From: Sequoia sempervirens
Lineage: Eukaryota > Streptophyta > Pinopsida > Cupressales > Cupressaceae
Direction of reading: 5' to 3'
DNA length: 64,000 nt
NCBI GenBank assembly: GCA_007258455.2
Contig: VDFB02373365.1
Span: 224,219,201 to 224,283,200, forward strand
Numbering within the stretch: position 1 is the stretch's first letter; the number at the start of each line of letters is the position of its first letter. The position numbers were made by a program, and so were the translations under genes. The notes under the pieces are model-generated. The model saw nothing but the letters and a program-made list of their open reading frames with translations, was not told the DNA's origin and searched no databases. This document shows, piece by piece, positions 59,028-64,000 of this stretch.

Positions 59028-60205
59028 AACTAATTCCTAGAGGAATTTCCAATGGAATCATTTCCTACATCAAAAGCACTCTTCTTCACCCATGTCTTCT
59101 TCATTTGCTTCCTGATCTCATATGTAGTAACTTTTCCTTTTCCCTTTTCATCCTTTTGCATGTTTTTCCCTTTGTTTACCGAACCCTTCCTGCTTCTATA
59201 GATTCTTGCAATGTGATCAGATTTGTTGCAATTATAGCACACCACATTTCTTTGTCCAGACTAGTTATTCCATTGATTTTCTCTTGATCTACATTGGTTA
59301 GGTATATGGCCAAATCTATTCCAGGCATAGCATCTGATATTTCTATTGAAAATTTTGTTTGACACATTTCTGCATTCAATTGACTTATGAGCATACTTAT
59401 TGCAATTGAAACACTGACCTGAGAATGATGGACCACTTGAATTGATTATGCTTCTACATTGAGCAGCCATATGACCAAATTTATTGCAAAAAAAATAGTA
59501 TTCATTGAAATTTTGAGCATTAGGTTGTCTTACCGGATACCTTCTAGCTTTGTTCATCTGATTTCCTTGCCTAAAATTCCTTTGACCAAATTTGGAGCTT
59601 TCTCCTTTCTCATATCCAAGCCCTCGCTTGTCACTTCCAGTCCTCTGACTTTGAATCAGTTCATCAAGCTTAGATGAGATAATCTTGAACTTCTCCTTGT
59701 ATTCATTTGCAATAGCAAGTTCATTTCTAAAAGTAACAATCTATCTTTCAAGTTCTTCATCATTTTTGGATTGCTACAATTCAAGCTCCAACTGATTGAA
59801 TCCATCGGTAATTCTGCTACATTCTTCAAATTTTTCTATCAAGGATTGAGTAAGATTCTCTTCATTCTTCTTTCTATCTTCAATCTACTTGGTCATCATC
59901 ATCACAATAGATTCTATCTCATACTTTAGGACAACATTATTACTGGTAAGCTTTTGACATTCTTCTAACTTTTCCTTCAAGGCTTGACTCAGGTGTTCAT
60001 CTTCAATGCTTTTACTCTCTTTCTACTTGATATGATCACAAAGTTCCTTTCTCTTTTCCCTTAACTTATTGATTTGATCTTTCAATGATTGAATGAATTT
60101 CTCAGCATTCATGAGGCTTGCTTGTAATTCCCAGACTTTAGATTTTGGCTGATCAAGATCATCTAGTGCCACCAAAATTTGTTGTTGAAGACTGCCAGAA
60201 TCCAT
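59028..60205 (-). pseudogene. Coiled-coil/zinc-knuckle (Gag-like) ORF of element E
   Basis: First in-frame ATG after the primer site is at 60,205 (MDSGSLQQQILVALDDL). The N-terminal half is a long coiled coil (SLMNAEKFIQSLKDQINKLREKRKELC, EEHLSQALKEKLEECQKL-type repeats). The C-terminal half has four zinc knuckles: YFFCNKFGHMAAQC, CFNCNKYAHKSIEC, CYAWNRFGHIPNQC and CYNCNKSDHIARIY. Three of the four lack one metal ligand. The Copia capsid domain normally found ahead of the knuckles is missing. It could still bind RNA by its knuckles and multimerise by the coiled coil. Several stops, mostly at Gln codons. Confidence 0.75.
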
Positions 60206-60257
60206 TGAATCACTTTCCTGGATCTTCCCCAAGCTATTAAACTTCTTCCAAGGAACT

Positions 60258-60273
60258 AGGATCTGATACCAAT
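60258..60273 (-). other. Primer-binding site of element E
   Basis: Minus strand reads ATTGGTATCAGATCC directly after LTR end CCAACA: a well-kept initiator-Met-tRNA primer site. Confidence 0.85.
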
Positions 60274-61394
60274 TGTTGGAATCAAGGAACATTGAGAGGG
60301 GGGGTGAATCAGTGTTCTAAAAAATTTAACTTTGTTAACCTAATCCTTAAACCACTTATAGCATTGAAGAAAAAGAAAGATGCAAGAACACAAAACAATC
60401 AACCACAACACCATAACACAATGATTTTTTACGTGGAAACTCTATTAGGGGAAAAACCACGGTGGAGGTCAATCCATAATATGAGTATACTCAATATAAG
60501 TGTTTACAAATGGGGAATGCACATGCATTCAGACACACTAGCTAGAGCTCACTGCTCAAATACAAAAAGGAAGACTCACTATCTTACAAAATCATTTGGA
60601 TTACATCTAGAAGATTTGAACTGAGAAAATATTATCTACTAATGCTTGATTACAATTCCGGTTAAGCACATTTACAACATTCTTCACACTCTATCTGATT
60701 TTTCTCTTCTACTCTTACAACTTTGTGTGCTTTAATCTAAATCACCAATCTTCTTTTTGCTCAAATGAAACTACACGCAATCAATCAATAATCATTCTGA
60801 CTTTCACATCACATCATAACACACATCAAAATGATATGAATAATCACTTATATATATCTGAATCAAGAGATTACATCAAATGCATGTTGGCTTCAACAAA
60901 ATAATAAAATGCGTACAAACTGTTGGCCCAATCCATAAATAATTATCAATGATTACCAACCAAAGTCAGCCAAAACATAGTGAGGACCCAAAACAAAATC
61001 ATCAAAGAGGAAGACACCTTAAACAATTTTTCCTCGAACATCCGCAACATGCTACATCCATCAAGTCAACATTTTGCACTATTGAACTAAAAATCAATCA
61101 ACCAGATCTTCTAACTTGCACACCAATCAATATGAGGTTCTATGATTCAAGGATAACATAGGTCATGCATTGAAAAACCTTCCCTAAGATCCACAACACA
61201 AAAATATAACAAAAAATTACATATGAATCAATATACATAACTCTATTGGATGCTCTGCGCGAACTTTGATAGTTAATCACAAAACTTCAATATGACTTCC
61301 AATATGAGCAAATACAAAAGTGCGGATAGGATTACTAACTAGGTTTTCCATCAATGACAACACCAGATGACATGTGCAGTTTCTCTTGCCAACA
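60274..61394 (-). repeat. Right (5') LTR of element E (1,121 bp)
   Basis: Plus strand TGTTGGAATCAAGG..TTGCCAACA, followed by the second copy of the target duplication CCTTC (61,395-61,399). Both ends are canonical. Confidence 0.9.
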
Positions 61395-63230
61395 CCTTCA
61401 ATGTGCAAGGAAATTCTAAATGCATCCCTCAAATTTTGAGGGTCAATATCTCTCAATTGGTAACTCATTTTAGCTTAAAATGCATTGCAATAAGTAACAA
61501 GACACACTTGATCATTCAACCTCAAATTTGGTGGTAGCCTATTCATATCCTTCTAAAATATAATGTTAAAATTAGACACCGTCTCATTCTATCCTTTAGT
61601 GATATTATTAAATTCATTGAGCATAAACCTAGGGTCATTTTTATCTCCATATTGTTCTCTAAAAAATTTCTTAAATTCATCCCATGAGCCAATACTACCA
61701 TTTGATAAACCCCTATACCAATCCCTTGCATCCTCTATTAATGAATGCATAAACAATTTCATAACAACATCCTCATGCTCTAACTCATAATCATCAAGAA
61801 GATTAAGAAAGGCCCCCAAGTGATCCTCCCCGGATATTGCATTATTTCTAGTGAACTTGCTCAACACAACCCTAATGTCATTGTCAATGGGATTTGGGCA
61901 TCCAGGAATCCCATCAAACCACAACTAGCTATACCTTTCCAATTTCATAGGTTTCCTATGAAATTGATTTTCTCTATCCTCATTACTTCTATTAGCTTCT
62001 CCACCTCCTCTCTTATGATCCATGTTTCTATTGGTAAATTGATTGTGGGTACAATCAGTGTTACTTGTGTTCAGAGACTTGGAATTAGGGGTTGATTGAT
62101 CTATATGACCAGAGGTTTTCCCATCAACTATGGGTGTAGGATTTATTGTGGAATGAGGAGGATCTTTTGAATTGGATGCTATGGAACTCGCAGCTAAGTA
62201 TGAAGTCTTCAGGCAGTCAATCGAGATCCTTTTCATCTCAACATTAGTGGCCATAATTTGCATCCTTCCTAACTCCCTCTTTAAATCCTCATTTTATTTC
62301 CTTAACTAGTCTTTAGTAGATTTTGATTTATGAGATGGAGGATGCTTTTGCGAAGTGGATTTCTTATTGATAACCAAATCCTTCATAAGTTTCTTTCCCT
62401 TATCAACTAGTGGGTTGGATTCATTTATAGCAGGGTGTGGAGCAATAGTACTAGTAACTACAGACTTAGTTTGAGTGGTGGTATGGGTGTCTTTTATGGG
62501 GTCATCTTTCTTCCTATCAAGGATTTCATATACAACGGGACCTGTGGTATCAAGTTTAGGCTCCTCTTGATTCAACATTTTCATTTTTTCTTGTCTCATC
62601 AATATCTCTCTCGCATTTATCGCCTTTATGATTTTCTCCTCCTCCTTTTCTTTTTGTTTTCTTATCTCATCCTAAATGCTAACCTCTCTTTGGAGAGCAT
62701 TAATATCTCCAAAAAATTCATCAAGATCTGGGAGAGTAATTTATGAACCAGAAGACTCAACCAAATCTATTAGGTTTTGGGCATCATCAGTGGATCCAGT
62801 TAGCAAATTAGGTGGTAAAGGAGAGTATCCATTGGATGTAGGAGGGAAAATTACACTAGCAACAACATTGGTAGTAGCAATATCATGATAGTGGCTCCTA
62901 GTTATACTTCTACTTTGTTTGGGACTAGACTTACAAATACTTACAAAATTCTTATTTGTACAGTCTTCTTCATCCTCATAATCCAACCCTAACAAATTCT
63001 GCTGACTTTCATGACTACTAAAATTTCTTGAAGGAGACTTAGCTATTTTAGGGACAGGATGTGGAATACACTTACTTGTATTTTTGTCCTTTTGTATCCA
63101 TGACTACTTGGGAGTCTTTTGAAGCTCGCCCTCCAACTTTTCTTTCAGATACTTCTTCATGTGAGCTCTAGTTTTCCTCATCTTCCTTCCGCAGTTCATT
63201 CTCTTCAATACTTTCTTAATTTCTTCAAAT
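61395..63230 (-). pseudogene. Gag N-terminal and capsid part of element F
   Basis: Begins near 63,200 with a basic region (CGRKMRKTRAHMKKYLKEKLEGEL) and continues with Ser/Thr/Lys-rich linkers. The capsid domain is FDGIPGCPNPIDNDIRVVLSKF, AFLNLLDDYELEHEDVVMKLFMHSLIEDARDWYRGL and SWDEFKKFFREQYGDKNDPRFMLNEFNNI (61,924-61,590). A further part (YQLRDIDPQNLRDAFRISLHIEG) stops at the E insertion. EDARDWYRGL and WDEFKKFF are typical of non-chromovirus plant Gypsy gag. Several TAG codons stand at Gln or Trp positions. Confidence 0.8.
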
Positions 63231-63517
63231 AATGTGGTGCAAAGAATTTAGATTCGCCACACAAAAGGATTGGGAATTGATAATGATATGACTTATACAT
63301 ATCTTCAGACTATCATAACAATTTCGATGGAACATTTACAAAGACACTCAAATTTCATAGAAATTTATGTAAATGACCTTAGAATGATAAATGGCAAGAA
63401 ATTTCGATGAGTTCGTGCAAAGTTTGACACCTCGTTTGAAAAAATACATGACTCTAATTGCAATTCAACAATGCTTGGATAAAGCATAATAGGACATGGG
63501 ACATTTTCACAAATACT
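63231..63517. other. Leader of element F, non-coding
   Basis: Between the primer site and the gag start. No frame or repeat recognised. Confidence 0.4.
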
Positions 63518-63540
63518 CCTTGGTAGAGTCGCCAATCTAT
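63518..63540 (-). other. Primer-binding site of element F
   Basis: Minus strand reads ATTGGCGACTCTACCAAGG. The TGGCGACTC core is a primer site seen in many plant non-chromovirus Gypsy elements and differs from the Met-tRNA site used by all other elements here. It supports the Tat/Ogre-side placement. Confidence 0.7.
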
Positions 63541-64000
63541 TGGTTTTTTTTTAAGAACCAAGTTGATCTTGAAAGAAGCCTATGGAATTGCCACTTCCAA
63601 TTCTTAGCAACCTGAAGGGATTGGCCAATGAACAAGTGAAAGCAACAATGCTTTCCTCTTGTACTTCGGGCTCTGCAAAACTTGAGAGGGTGGCCCCACA
63701 ATGTACCTAAATACTTATGCACTTAATGACCAAGTACATTGCAAATAATAAATGCATTCTCATAACCATAGCTCAATAAATGAAAACTTTCAAGAAATTG
63801 GAAAATTCTTTACACATTTAATATTCAGAGCAAAGAATGATAAAATTGACATGAAATAATAACTACAATTCAATGGAAATTTTGATTATGAATTCATATT
63901 TGTTGATGGATGGTCAAGAATTGTATCACAAATACAAAACCCATACCACTTCCTTAACCTAAGAAATGGAGTCAATCTCGTCACAAGCGTAATTGGATAA
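63541..64000 (-). repeat. End of the 5' LTR of element F, cut by the window edge
   Basis: Starts after the primer site; bases 63,881-64,000 match 14,732-14,851. A short minus-strand frame (63,537-63,722) shows no domain. The rest of the LTR is outside the window. Confidence 0.6.

Overview
This window is intergenic DNA of a large-genome seed plant, most probably a gymnosperm; that assignment is an inference from style (very long, diverged, multiply nested LTR retrotransposons, almost no host genes). I find no intact host gene, no rRNA or tRNA gene and no CRISPR array. Almost every coding trace is a decayed retrotransposon frame, and most stops look like CAG/CAA/TGG codons changed to TAG/TAA.

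Left block (1-13,200). A cluster of related chromodomain Ty3/Gypsy elements, all on the minus strand. Copy A1 keeps gag and protease (1,131-3,311), A2 keeps RNase H, integrase and chromodomain (4,141-6,201), copy B is nearly full length (7,034-12,895), and C is a 0.3 kb pol scrap. One LTR (3,312-4,140) is shared between A2 and A1, the signature of a tandem LTR-internal-LTR-internal array. A foreign LTR end (1-1,130) sits in A1's outer LTR. A receptor-like kinase fragment (13,796-13,976) and a tgactaaa repeat block (14,341-14,675) follow.

Right block (14,700-64,000). One very large nest built into a single Ty3/Gypsy element of Tat/Ogre-like type, here called F, on the minus strand. Its 5' LTR end and primer site lie at about 63,520-64,000 and its 3' LTR trace begins at 14,732. 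Removing insertions by their target-site duplications makes F's reading frame run on from piece to piece: gag (61,395-63,230, then 51,180-52,175), protease (50,406-51,180), an RNase H (46,100-46,770), RT (45,332-46,100, then 20,600-21,258) with its usual RNase H, and integrase (19,030-20,300). Inserted in F are: Copia-type E (52,176-61,394, duplication CCTTC), itself split by solo LTR J (53,702-55,656, TCCTT); solo LTR I (46,771-50,405, ATATC); Copia element G (about 38,331-45,331); Gypsy element H with about 6 kb LTRs (21,259-38,314, CCAAG), whose LTRs carry solo LTRs K and M; and a short tRNA-like SINE (19,230-19,374) with a 16-bp duplication.

The most unusual points are: F carries an additional RNase H between protease and RT, ahead of the place where Tat/Ogre elements normally carry their second RNase H; E has good LTRs, primer site and polypurine tract but no pol, and carries instead a coiled-coil/zinc-knuckle ORF and an unrecognised ORF of about 1,030 codons; and a second unrecognised ORF (15,772-17,245) lies inside what appears to be F's LTR.
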